DNA from: Phocoena phocoena
Lineage: Eukaryota; Chordata; Mammalia; Artiodactyla; Phocoenidae
Length of the DNA: 64,000 nucleotides
Direction of reading: 5' to 3'
Assembly (NCBI RefSeq): GCF_963924675.1
Contig: NC_089236.1
Span: 50,066,500 to 50,130,499, forward strand
Shown: piece by piece, positions 1 to 10,311 of the stretch
How the letters are laid out: every line of letters begins with the position of its first letter
Position numbering within the stretch: position 1 is the first letter of the stretch
Position numbers and translations under genes: made by a program
The notes under the pieces: generated by a model
Told to the model about the DNA's origin: nothing
Database searches by the model: none
Seen by the model: the letters and a program-made list of their open reading frames with translations, nothing else

Positions 1-1106
1 TTCAGTAAATTAACTGACTTCACTCATATGATTGCCCAATTCTGTCAAATTGCCAAACTTGTACATATGAAACAGATCTTGTTGATTTTGATATTACACT
101 ATGCTCTGTTTAAACCTAGATGATCTTCTATAAATTCCTGAAAGTCTGATATTTGGAGAGCCATCCTTTCTATGGAAAACTTGTATCTTAAGAATGCTCA
201 TGGACTTCACATTACTGTTGCTTCAAAAAATTAAATGAATTTTCTTTAAATTAATGAAAATAATTCTTGATCAAATGCTCTTTTAAAGATTTATCTTACA
301 TGTCTACTCAAGTAGGAACCAGCAAGGATGTTTTTCTTTTCTTTAATTCCCAAGCTTTCATGGTAAAACAGAAGAGTCTTCACTAAGAGGCTCCACAACT
401 TTTACAAAGACCTACTAATACTGATCACCTATGAACATGGTTCTCTGGGAATGCAAATTTAGCCATCAATGGTGATACACAAAGATTCTGTAAACTGTGT
501 TTCTTTGATACACAAAGATTCTTGAAACTGTGTTTCAAAGCTCAAGAAATGGTTCACTTTTCCCTCCATCAGGTAGCGCATAGCTCATAATAGCTTCCCC
601 ATCTCTTCAGGAAAATACCTTGGCTTGTGCTGACTGATGGCATTTTTAACCATGTTGGAAGTAAAGCTTTTTTAATGGATGAAAAGCAATGAATCCCTTC
701 AATTATTTCTTTATTAATGTCATTCTTTCCTGAGTAGTTGTCATTACTAATTCCCTCACCAATGTTTCCTGTTACATTCCAACAAGAGTTAGGCTTCTGC
801 CATTTGATGAAATATATACTGGTTTCAATTTACTACATTTTTTTTCTTTCAACTAAAAAGTAGTCACTGTTAGTTTTTTTTGAGGTTGCTTGTATGGGAT
901 CTTCTAATATATTCAGGTTTCTAGTCATTGGTGGTGCCTCACAGTGGGAATGTATATGGTGCAAATATGGTACCTCCATTCATGTACATAGTCAATAATG
1001 CTTCAGAAGCTCTCTCCCCTTCAAGCAGCACTCCGAGTACTCAGTCCAAGACTGATACAGTGTAAGTACTCGGGCAAGCATTAAAAGAAAAAATGAAAGG
1101 AATGAG
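1..1106. other. Unique AT-rich non-coding stretch
   Basis: I recognise no gene, RNA or repeat family here. The only structure is a 33-bp tandem duplication at 474-539, listed separately. Stop codons are frequent in all frames. Confidence 0.5.
474..539. repeat. 33-bp tandem duplication
   Basis: Two adjacent copies begin GATACACAAAGATTCT at 474 and 507. They differ mainly in the middle (GTAAACTG versus TGAAACTG) and in the last bases. This is a local duplication in otherwise unique DNA, with no coding frame. Confidence 0.8.
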
Positions 1107-1265
1107 AAAAAATGAATATTTAGCACCTATACAGCTCTATACTATCTTGCCTAATCCTCACATAACCCTATGAAATATGTATTATCTACTATTATAATTT
1201 TTTCCTAAAAAGGATGTTTAATGAATTTCCCAAGATCCCACCTTGACTCCAAAGTCCTACTCTAT
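1107..1265 (-). repeat. MIR SINE relic, antisense
   Basis: The words TAATCCTCACATAACCCTAT, then TTCCCAAGATCCC and CTCCAAAGTCCTACTC, follow the order of an antisense MIR element. It is heavily diverged and has no visible target-site duplication. Confidence 0.55.
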
Positions 1266-1269
1266 ACAT

Positions 1270-2819
1270 CTTAGTTGCAAACACTGTCCATGGAAATAAA
1301 AATCAGTAGGTGGGGTCTGTATGTCTTCTAAAATATTATGATAACGTTTCATTAGCTACTTCATTATGAGGGAGGATACTTACAAGGTAACAACAGTGTA
1401 GAGAGGGAAGGAACAGAGTTGTCTGTTGTATTTTATAGGGTCCTTGTCACCACATGGTCTTTATGAGAGCCTATATTCTTGCAAGTGCTTCTGAAAAGGA
1501 AAAAAGATGACTTCAACAATTATTTAATAGCATTGTAATAGACGAGTATCAGCAGAAATACATGACAGAAGTAAAACAGTTGTATCTACAGGACGCTAGG
1601 AATGACTGGATATGGAGACTGAGTGAGAGACAGGAGTCAGGGATGACTCCTATGTTTCTAGCTTCCATGAATGAGGAAATTTTCATGCCATTCATTTAAA
1701 GAGAGAATACAGTTGAGAAGCAGATTTGAGGTGAAAATTACTAGGTCATTTAAAATCACACAGAGCTCAAAACTCCTGTAAGATGTGTAAGTGAGATTTT
1801 CAGAAAGCAGATGGATTTATGGGTCTTGAGTTCAAGGCAGAATTTAGGGCTACAAATAAAACATGTAAGTGTTAACTGACTAACATGAATGTGGCTTAAG
1901 TAACCTGGTAAGTGTGAAAACTAAAAAGAACCAGGGTTGATAAAGCAGCCTCAGAAAATGTGACTATTTAAGGAATCGGCAGAAAAACATAAGCCTGCAA
2001 AGGAAACTAAGAAGGAAAACCTAGGAGATAGGATGGAATCCAGGAGAAAATAAAGTCACAGAAGCTAAGGAGGTATTTCTTGCTTAAAAGAGAGAATGAC
2101 CAACAGTGACAAGTAAGATGAAGTAAAAAGGGTTCATTTTATAGGTCATCATTCATCCTGGGAAAAAACAAGGAATGAATATGTACTGAAGTGATGGCAA
2201 TAAATGTTTATTCCTCTATAAAGCAGTTCCATTTTCACCAGAAGTTTGGGACTCAGGTATAACTAAAAAGGGATGTGATATCAAAAATAGGTATTTTAAA
2301 CATGAGAAAAACTTTCAGTTACTTCTTTTTTCAGTAGGCTTCACCTGTGAAAAAGCACAGAGGTAAAACTGTTAAATCAATCCAAAGTTAAGATTTTTAT
2401 AAGGGGTTGCAACTGAAGGGCAAGGAGGAAGAAAGGCAGAGTGATAGTGACAGAGTGATTGAAATGACAGACTTTGAAATCGAGGGTTGGAAGGGATGAA
2501 AGTGAATCTAGAAAGAAGAGGACAGATTAGAAGGAAATACAGTGGTCCAGGGCCCAAATGTTTCCTAAGGTCAAAGAGTAGGTATATTAGTTTTACAGAG
2601 TTGGAAGGAGAGCTATGTTGTCATAGTTAGAGTGATGAATTGAAGTTTAATATTTCACATCTAGTATAGTGCTAGGTTCTGATATATTTCAAGATGTGGC
2701 TATATGTGTCAGATATTGAATTAATGTAAAGGTAAAGACCATTAGAATTGAAATCAAATAATTAACCTTAATTAACTCATCCACAAAGTCACTGAGGTAG
2801 TCTTGGAAATTAATAAGAT
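1270..2819. other. Gene-free stretch with an ancient repeat in its middle
   Basis: No exon is supported. The part 1597-2140 resembles 19565-20000 and is listed separately. The rest (1270-1596 and 2141-2819) shows nothing I recognise. Confidence 0.45.
1597..2140 (+). repeat. Ancient mammalian interspersed repeat, family not named
   Basis: The order of words GACTGGATATGGAGACTGAG, GACAGGAGTCAGGGATGACT, TGGGTCTTGAGTTCAAGG and AAAGAGAGAATGACCAACAG matches a widespread old mammalian repeat that I remember but cannot name. The copy at 19565-20000 shares its central part. It has no reading frame and no visible ends. Confidence 0.45.
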
Positions 2820-2831
2820 TAAAGTAAAAAG

Positions 2832-5585
2832 TTGGCTGGAAGAAATGGACAAATTCTTAGAAAGGTATAACCTTCCAAGACTGAACCAGGAAGAAAAAGA
2901 AAATATGAACAAATGAAACACAAATAATGAAATTGAAACTGTGATTTAAAATCTTCCAAAAAACAAAAGCCCAGGACCAGATGGCTTCACAGGTGAATTC
3001 TATCAAACATTTAGAGAAGACCGAACACCCATCCTTCTCAAAGTCTTCCAAAAATTGCAGAGGAAGGAACACTCCCAAACTCATTCTATGAGGCCACCAT
3101 CACCCTGATATCAAAACCAGACAGAGATAATACAATAAAAGAAAATTACAGACCAAAATCACCGATGAATATAGATGCAAACGTCCTCAACAAAATACTA
3201 GCAAACAGAATCCAACAACACAAAAGGATCATACACCATGATCAAGTGGGGTTTATCCCAGGGGTGCAAGGATTCTTCAATATATGCAAATCAATCAATG
3301 TGATACACCATATTAACATATTGAAGAAGAAAAACCATATGATCATCTCAATAGATGCAGAAAAAGCTTTTGACAAAATTCGACACCCATTTATGATAAA
3401 AACTCTCCAGAAAGTGGGCAGAGAGGGAACCTACCTCAACATAATAAAGGCCATATATGACAAACCCACAGCAAACATCATTCTCAATGGTGAAAAACTG
3501 AAACCATTTCCTCTAAGATCAGGAACAAGACAAGGTTGTCTACTCTCACTGCTATTATTCAACATAGCTTGGGAAGTCATAGCCACAGCAATCAGAGAAG
3601 AAAAAGAAATAAAAGGAAACCAAATTGGAAAAGAAGTAAAACTGTCACTGCTTGCAGATGACATGATACTATACATAGAAAATTCTAAAGATGCCACCAG
3701 AAAACGACTAGAGCTAATCAGTGAATTTGGTAAAAATGCAGGGTACAAAATTAATGCACAGAAATCTCTTGCATTCCTATACACTAATGATGAAAAATCT
3801 GAAAGAGAAATTAAGGAAACTCTCCCATTTACCATTGTAACCAAAAGAATAAAATACCTAGGAATAAACCTACCTAGGGAGACAAAAGACCTGTATGCAG
3901 AAAACTATAAGACACTGATGAAAGAAATTAAAGATGATATCAACAGATGGAGAGATATACCATGTTCTTGGATTGGAAGAATGAATACTGTGAAAATGAC
4001 TATACTACCCAAAGCAATCTACATATTCAATGCAATCCCTATCAAACTACCAATGGCAGTTTTTACAGAACTAGAACAAAAAATATTAATATTTTTATGG
4101 AGACACAAAAGACGCCGAAAAACCAAAGCAGTCTTGAGGGAAAAAAATGGAGCTGGAGGAATCAGACTCCCTGACTTCAGACTACACTACAAAGCTACAG
4201 TAATCAAGACAATGTGGTACTGGCACAAAAACAGAAATATAAATCAATGGAACAGGATAGAAAGCCCAGAGATAAACCCACGCATGTATGGTCAACTAAT
4301 CTATGACAAAGGAGGCAAGGATATACAATGGAGAAAAGACAGTCTCTTCAACACGTGGTGCTGGGGAAACTGGACAGCTACATGGAAAAGAATGAAATTA
4401 GAACACTCCCTAACACCATAAACAAAAATAAACTCAAAATGGATTAGAGACCTAAATGTAAGACTAGACACTATACAACTCTCAGAGGTTTAAACATAGG
4501 AAGAACACTCTTTGACATAAATCACAGCAAGATCTTTTTTGATCCACCTCCTAGAGTAATGGAAATAAAAATAAACAAATGAGACCTAATGAAACTTAAA
4601 AGCTTTTGCACAGCAAAGGAAACCATAATCAAGACAAAAAGACAACCCTCAGAATGGGAGGAAATATTTGCAAACAAATCAATGGACAAAAGATTAATCT
4701 CCAAAATATATAAACAGCTCATGCAGCTCAATATTAAAAAAACAAACAACCCAATCCAAAAATGTGTAGAAGACCTAAATAGACATTTCTCAAAGAAGAC
4801 ATACAGATGGCCAAGAAGCACATGAAAAGCTGCTCAACGTAACTAATTATTAGAGAAATGCAAATCAAAACTACAATGAGGTATCTCCTTACACCAGTTA
4901 GAATGGGCATCATCAGAAAATCTACAAACAATAAATGCTGGAGAGATTTATTGTGTGTGGAGAAAATGGAACCCTCTTGGACTGTTGATGGGAATGTAAA
5001 TTGATACAGCCACTGTGGAGAACAGTATGAAAGTTCCCTAAAAAGCTAAAAATAGAATTACCATATGACCCAGCAATCCCACTTCTGGGCATATACCCAG
5101 AGAAAGCCATAATTCGAAAAAGTCATGCACCCCGATGTTCATTGAAGCACTATTTACAATAGCCAGGTCATGGAAGCAACCTAAATGCCAATCAACAGAC
5201 AAATGGATAAAAAAGATGTGGTACGTATATACAATGGAATATTACTCAGCCATAAAAAGGAATGAAACTGGGTAACTTGTAGAGATGTGGATGGACCTAC
5301 AGACTGTCATAGAGTGAAGTAAGTCAGAAAGAGAAAAACAATTATATATTAATGCATATGTTTGGAAGCTGGAGAAATGGTACAGATGAACCAGTTTGCA
5401 AGGCAGAAATAGAGACACAGATGTAGAGAACAAATGTATGGACACCAAGTGGGGAAAGGAGGGCACGGATGTTGGTGGTGGTGGGATGAATTTGGAGATT
5501 GGGATTGACATGTATACACTAATATGTATAAAATAAATAACTAATAAGTATCTGCTATGCAAAAAAAAATTAAATTAAAAAATAA
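2832..5585 (+). mobile_element. 5'-truncated LINE-1 of cetartiodactyl type
   Basis: The element begins inside ORF2 (TTGGCTGGAAGAAATGGAC) and runs through the reverse transcriptase, the C-terminal region and a 3' UTR. It ends in a degenerate A-tail near 5560-5585. A perfect 12-bp target-site duplication, TAAAGTAAAAAG, flanks it at 2820-2831 and 5586-5597, which marks it as one target-primed insertion. The 3' UTR reads GGAGATTGGGATTGACATG and then ACACTAATATGTATAAAATA, the form found in cetartiodactyl L1s. Stops and frame changes break ORF2 before 3165 and after 4421. The remaining C-terminal part continues in shifted frames, for example at 4589-4825. The copy is therefore dead but not very old. 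Confidence 0.93.
3165..4421 (+). pseudogene. LINE-1 ORF2 fragment (reverse transcriptase and part of C-terminal region)
   Basis: This 418-residue open segment is the longest in the window. It covers the second half of the L1 ORF2 reverse transcriptase, the enzyme that copies L1 RNA at nicked DNA. Motif A reads SIDAEKAFD with the catalytic Asp at residue 64. Motif C reads LADDM with Asp165 and Asp166; L1 normally has Phe where this copy has Leu. The stretch SGTRQGC before the catalytic turn is also present. From about residue 240 ([11 protein letters not shown]) it enters the region after the RT. The first Met is only the first after an upstream break, not a true ORF2 start. The endonuclease domain is missing through 5' truncation, and the Cys-rich C-terminus lies beyond the stop in other frames. 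It is a decaying fragment, not a host gene. Confidence 0.93.
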
Positions 5586-5597
5586 TAAAGTAAAAAG

Positions 5598-6007
5598 GTC
5601 GGACACTAAAAAGGCATTGCTAAATCAGTTTTATGTCAATCAACTAATAATGTCTTATTTCTCTTGGAATTTATCTTAAAGAAAAATCAGTTGAAAATAT
5701 GCAATATACAATAGATTGAAATAGTCAAACAGTTGCTGACTTTTTTGAAAATTAGCCACTACAACTCAAACTATAAATAATATTGTGGGAAATAAGAGAA
5801 AAGTCTTTGGATATTAACTTAATTGACAAATATTTTTCTAGCAAAAATTTGCTAAAGAGTTTTATTTCCTTTTTATACCAGCTTAAAAGACTGTCCTTCT
5901 TAAACTCTTTTGGTTAAAAAAGTTCAAAAATAGATTTTGATGTCATCTTCATATGACATATGCAATATCATCATGTAATGGTATATATTTTACTAAAGCA
6001 CACAAAT
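5598..6007. other. Unique AT-rich spacer
   Basis: No gene, repeat or simple-sequence tract is recognised between the two L1 insertions. Confidence 0.5.
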
Positions 6008-6018
6008 ATATTACTGTT

Positions 6019-6165
6019 CCTTTTTCTTCCCCAGCTTTATTGAGATATAGTTGACATATAACATTGTGTAAGTTTGAGGTGCACAGCATGATGGTTTGAT
6101 GTATGTATGTATTGCAAAATGATTACTACAATAGGTTGGTTGACACATCTATTACCTCACACAGT

Positions 6166-6204
<39 letters not shown>

Positions 6205-6717
6205 TTGTGTAAGGGCTTTTGAGAGCAACTCTCTTAGCAGTTTTCAAGTACACAATGCAGTGTTGTTAACCATAGTCATTATGCTGTACATTACATCCCC
6301 AGAACATACATCTTGTGACTGGAAGTTTGTATCCTTTGACCACTTGCACCCATTTCCCTCACGCCATGACAATTATCAGTTGACTCTTTTTCTATGAGTT
6401 TGGTTTTTATAGAGGATGTGGAAAAAAGGAAACCCTTACACACTGGGGATTGTAAATTGGTACAGCTACTATGGAAAACAGTATGGAGGATCTTCAAAAT
6501 GTTAAAAATAGAACTACCATATGATCCAGCAATTCCACCTCTGGGCATATATCCTAAGGAAATGAAATCACTATTTTAAGATTATCTACATCCTATGCTC
6601 ATTGCAGCATTATTTACTATGGACAAGACATGGAAACAATCTAAGTGAGAGATGAATGGACAAAAATTAAAATAATATATATGTATATATATAAGCACAT
6701 ACAAAATGGAATATTAA
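6019..6717 (-). mobile_element. L1 3' end with inverted 5' segment (twin-priming structure)
   Basis: On the plus strand, 6030-6385 is an antisense L1MA/MB-type 3' UTR (TTTATTGAGATATAGTTGAC through CATTATGCTGTACATTACAT). The adjoining 6405-6717 is sense ORF2 C-terminal sequence (CCATATGATCCAGCAATTCC through AAAATGGAATATTA). Read as a minus-strand element, the 3' part is in normal orientation and the upstream part is inverted. Near-matching 11-mers, ATATTACTGTT (6008-6018) and ATATTAATCTT (6711-6721), may be the target-site duplication, though the second overlaps L1-like sequence. About 300 bases between the two L1 parts are missing at the junction. Confidence 0.75.
6171..6210. repeat. (TG)n microsatellite inside the antisense L1 3' UTR
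   Basis: Two (GT) tracts are split by TATAT and end in GTTTGTGT. It occupies the position of an A/T-rich patch in the L1 3' UTR. Confidence 0.9.
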
Positions 6718-6773
6718 TCTTTTAAAATCATCTCTCATAACCTGACATTCAGGTGTCCTAGTTTTGTTCTCTA

Positions 6774-6970
6774 TTTTTTTTTTTTTCCCTTGCAGTATGT
6801 GGGCCTCTCACTGTTGTGGTCTCTCCCGTTGCGGAGCACAGGCTCCGGACGCGCAGGCTCAGCAGCCCAGTTGCTTTGCGGCATGTGGGATCTTCCCAGA
6901 CGGGAGCACGAACCCGTGTCCCCTGCATCGGCAAGGTGGACTCTCAACCACTGTGCCACCAGGGAAGCCC
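6774..6970 (-). mobile_element. CHR-type tRNA(Glu)-derived SINE, antisense
   Basis: It runs from a T-rich tail at 6774 to the reversed head CCACCAGGGAAGCCC at 6970. A perfect 9-bp duplication TGTTCTCTA flanks it at 6765-6773 and 6971-6979. The body contains the words typical of cetacean CHR SINEs, such as GGAGCACAGGCTCCGGACGC. Confidence 0.95.
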
Positions 6971-7148
6971 TGTTCTCTAATTTTGATCAATTGGAAAATA
7001 CGTTTAGCAGACCATTGGCCTTAATTGATTTATGACTAAATAAGTTCTAGCTATCAAAGTGGAAGTAATGCATTATTGTTAGGCTGGTTATTTTAGTTCT
7101 TAAGTGGATGGTTCTCAAAACAAAATCTTTTACTTTAAATATATATTT

Positions 7149-7198
7149 TATATATATGTGTGTGTGTGTGTGTATACACACACACACACACACACACA
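7149..7198. repeat. Compound (TA)(TG)(CA) repeat forming a palindrome
   Basis: A (TG)8 run (7157-7172) is joined through TATA (7173-7176) to a (CA)11 run (7177-7198). The first 16 CA bases are the exact reverse complement of the TG run, so 7157-7192 is a perfect inverted repeat. Confidence 0.95.
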
Positions 7199-7199
7199 T

Positions 7200-8065
7200 A
7201 CAAAAAAGAGAGGTAATATTTCTTAACTTCTTATATTCCAGGATATTCCAGGAGTAGATTTAAATACATTGTAGTAGCTAATTTATTGTCACCACAACAC
7301 AAGATAGGTAACATATTTTGTACTTATATTTATTTTACGATAGTCCATTTATGTAGTATGTATCCAGGTATGTAACGGTTAATACATTGTAATGGTAGAA
7401 AATGTAAAAAATATGAGAGAATATACAGAAAAAGTTCTCCCTCTGACTTCTGTCTCTCATTTCCCTAGTTCCTACTTCCCTTTACACTTTGGTAACAACC
7501 ACTGAGCCTAGGACTTCTGGAATATCTTTGAGAATATTTTCTAATATTCTTTGCATATATGTCTGTTTATATGATCTATATATGAGATTTATGAAATATA
7601 TCTACATGGTGTTTTCACTGCAGTTTCTTTATTATTAACCCAAGAATGAAGATTACTTTTGCTTTTTAGGGCTTTTGAAGGGGCTTTTTTCCCAATATTA
7701 TTATCAATTTCTAATTTCATTAAATAGTGATCAGAAAAATTAATTAATTAGAAATAAATATCCTAATCTAGACATAAAAGTACATTTGAGAACATGACCA
7801 TTAGTAGGCAGATGGCAGCCACAAGAAGGGTTATATTAACTGCATGAGCTTCTAAAGTTCTTAGTTCTATAAAGGCAGGTGTGTTTGCTAGTCTCCAAAG
7901 ATTATTTCCCAAAGAATAACTTTTCATATACATCCTTGAGCGGTTTCCTCCCCTTGTATCTGGCAACAGAATGAGGCAGAGCTGACACGGAATGGTTTCA
8001 TCACTTCTCATGAACATAAGTCATAAGAAGCTTACCATTCACCACTGAGTTTCTTAGAATGCTTG
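7200..8065. other. Gene-free stretch with a possible antisense L1 fragment
   Basis: The part 7395-7600 (CTCCCTCTGACTTCTG, TTTGGTAACAACCACTGAG) resembles the antisense of an old L1M/HAL1 region, but divergence is high. An 84-codon open frame on the minus strand at 7763-8017 has no splice context and no recognisable protein. It may belong to an old LTR that continues to the right. Confidence 0.35.
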
Positions 8066-8330
8066 CTCTGGAAGATGCCAGCCCTGTGATAAGATCCAAC
8101 TACCTGGTGATCACATGCTGTGAAGAAACTAGGCTTACAGAGACAGAGGGAAATGCTCAGCCCAGCTATGTCAGCTAAGGTTCCAGACGTGTGTGAAGGA
8201 GTCATCTGTACCAGTCATCCAGGCGAGTCAAGCCTTCAGATGACCTCACAGCAGGTCTACATCTAACTGGAACTTCATGAGAGAGCCATCCAGGTGAGCC
8301 CAAGCAACTGACAAAAATTTAAGGAATAAT
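8066..8330 (+). mobile_element. MaLR (MLT1-type) LTR relic
   Basis: GAGTCAAGCCTTCAGATGAC and AACTTCATGAGAGAGCCATC match the conserved central part of an ERVL-MaLR LTR in the sense orientation. Both ends are too diverged to place, and no duplication is visible. Confidence 0.6.
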
Positions 8331-8339
8331 ACATTTTGA

Positions 8340-8974
8340 CTTCAAGCCATTTATGTTCAAGGTAGTTTTTTAGACAACAATGGGAACAGCAGGAAATTAA
8401 GCAATGATGTGGACAGAAGGGTGACACCTCTTCCTATTACATACAGCAAAAAGGAAAGTAAGGCTGGAATTTGATGGCTTCTTTGTTTAAGATGAGGTGA
8501 AGTGATGAGAGTAAGGGGTATGCAGATGAGAGGAAGGGTTTGAGAAGAGTGATATGGTTTGGAATTGGTACCGTGGGGAATGGGAATGAGAGTTGAAAAT
8601 GGAAATGGAAAAGGATCTCTGGATTGTGTTATGGGTTAAGCTGAAATCCATCAGTTTGCATTGGTACCATTCACTCAGTTAGGTCAGTTGTTCTAATAGT
8701 TCTTAAACTCATTCATGGGAAGGAAACCAAGGATCTATGAATATAAAATAACAAAAGTGTAAGTTATATGGACAGTAAAATGACTCAAAATGAAGGCAGC
8801 ATTTAGGGTGGAAAGGAAGGAAGTGAGTCAGGTGCTAAACTCTTCAGTGAAAACCAGAGAGGTCAATACATGACAACTGCAGAGAGGACAAATGCAATTG
8901 AAGAGAGGCTAGAAATAGTAACATGGTATGATACTAAAAAGTTTCGCCCAGATATGGAAACATATCATAACTTT
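8340..8974. other. Gene-free purine-rich stretch
   Basis: Between the LTR relic and the next SINE I see no exon. The purine-rich part 8455-8620 has the texture of the unnamed ancient repeat at 1597-2140, but I cannot align it by eye. Confidence 0.35.
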
Positions 8975-8989
8975 AACAATATCTATTTT

Positions 8990-9102
8990 TTTTGGCCACG
9001 CCACATGGCTTGTGAGATTTTAGTACCCCAACCCGGGACTGAACCCGCGTTCTCGGCAGTGAGAGTGTGGAGTCCTAACCACTGGACCACCAGGGAATTT
9101 CC
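8990..9102 (-). mobile_element. Short CHR-2-type SINE, antisense
   Basis: It starts with TTTTTGGCCACGCCACATGG and ends at GGACCACCAGGGAATTTCC. Imperfect duplications AACAATATCTATTTT (8975-8989) and AACAACATCTACTTT (9103-9117) flank it. This is the short form with a brief A-tail directly after the GGCCA-type body. Confidence 0.9.
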
Positions 9103-9228
9103 AACAACATCTACTTTTAAAGGAAAGGGTTTATCCTGCTGAAGGGAAGCATTTTTTAATGCTTCGATATAGAATATCAAATTAATTTCCTCAACCGTTT
9201 ATATTACCAATAGCTTTTATGAGAGTTT

Positions 9229-10301
9229 CCTACTTAAACTTAAAAGCTTTTGCACAGCAAAGAAAACCATCAACAAAACAAGACAACCTATGGAATGGGA
9301 GAAAATATTTGCAAATGATGTGACTGACAAGGGGCTAATATCCAAAATATATAAATAGCTCACACAACTCAATATCAAAAAAGCAAACAACCCAATAAAA
9401 AAAATGGGCAGAACACCTGAATAGACATTTTTTGAAGAAGATATGCAGATGGCTAAAAGGCACATGAAAAATGCTCAACCTTGCTAATTATTAGAGAAAT
9501 GCAAATCAAAACAATGAGATATCACCTCACACCTGTCAGAATGGCTACTAGCAAAAAGAACACAAATAACATATGTTGGCAAGGATGTGGAGAAGAGGGA
9601 ACCCTTGTACACTGTTGGTGGAATGTAAATTGGTGTAGCCACTACGGAAAACATTATAAGGGTTCCTCAAAAAACTAAAAAAGGAACTACCATACTATAA
9701 AGCAATTCCACTCCTGGGTATATATCCCAAAAAATAAAAACACTAATTTAAAAAGATATACGCACCCCAATGCATCACTGTTTACAACAGCCAAGATATG
9801 GAAGCACCCAAGTATCTATCAACAGATGAGCGCATAAAGAAGACGTGGTACACACACACACACACACACATACACACACACACAATGGAATATTACACAG
9901 CTATAAAAATGATATTTGCAACAATATGGATCGACCTGGGGGTATTACGCTTAGTGAAATAAATCAGAGAAAGACAAATACTGTATAATATCACTTATAT
10001 GTAGACTCTAAAAAATAATACAAATGAATGTATATAGCAAAACAGAAACAGATACAGTAGACAAACCCGTGGCTACCAATGGCAAGAGGGAAGGAGAGAG
10101 GGGAAAGTTCAGGGTATGAGAATAAAAGGTACAATCTACTATGTATAAAAAATAATCAACAAGGATATATTGTAGAGCACAGGGAATTATAGCCATTATC
10201 TTAATAACTTTTAAAGGAGTATAGTCTGTAAAAATACTGAATCACTAAGCTGTATGCTGGAAACTAATGTAAAATTGTGAATCAAATATACTTCAATAAA
10301 A
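9229..10301 (+). mobile_element. LINE-1 3' end (ORF2 C-terminus plus 3' UTR)
   Basis: It begins AAACTTAAAAGCTTTTGCAC and ends with CTTCAATAAAAA. A 10-bp duplication ATGAGAGTTT lies at 9219-9228 and 10302-10311. The coding part includes the degraded Cys-containing C-terminal region ([17 protein letters not shown]). An (AC)n tract at 9848-9886 sits inside it. Multiple stops make it inactive. Confidence 0.92.
9848..9886. repeat. (AC)n microsatellite within L1
   Basis: Two (CA) runs are separated by one T, immediately before the L1 words AATGGAATATTACACAGC. It has grown inside the L1 at its short TATATAC-type site. Confidence 0.9.
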
Positions 10302-10311
10302 ATGAGAGTTT

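Noticed and set aside
3431..3844. 137-codon minus-strand open frame
   Set aside because: It is the antisense of the L1 reverse transcriptase region, so it is a shadow frame.
6764..7035. Overlapping 80-90 codon frames on both strands
   Set aside because: They are translations of the antisense CHR SINE; similar frames appear at every SINE copy.
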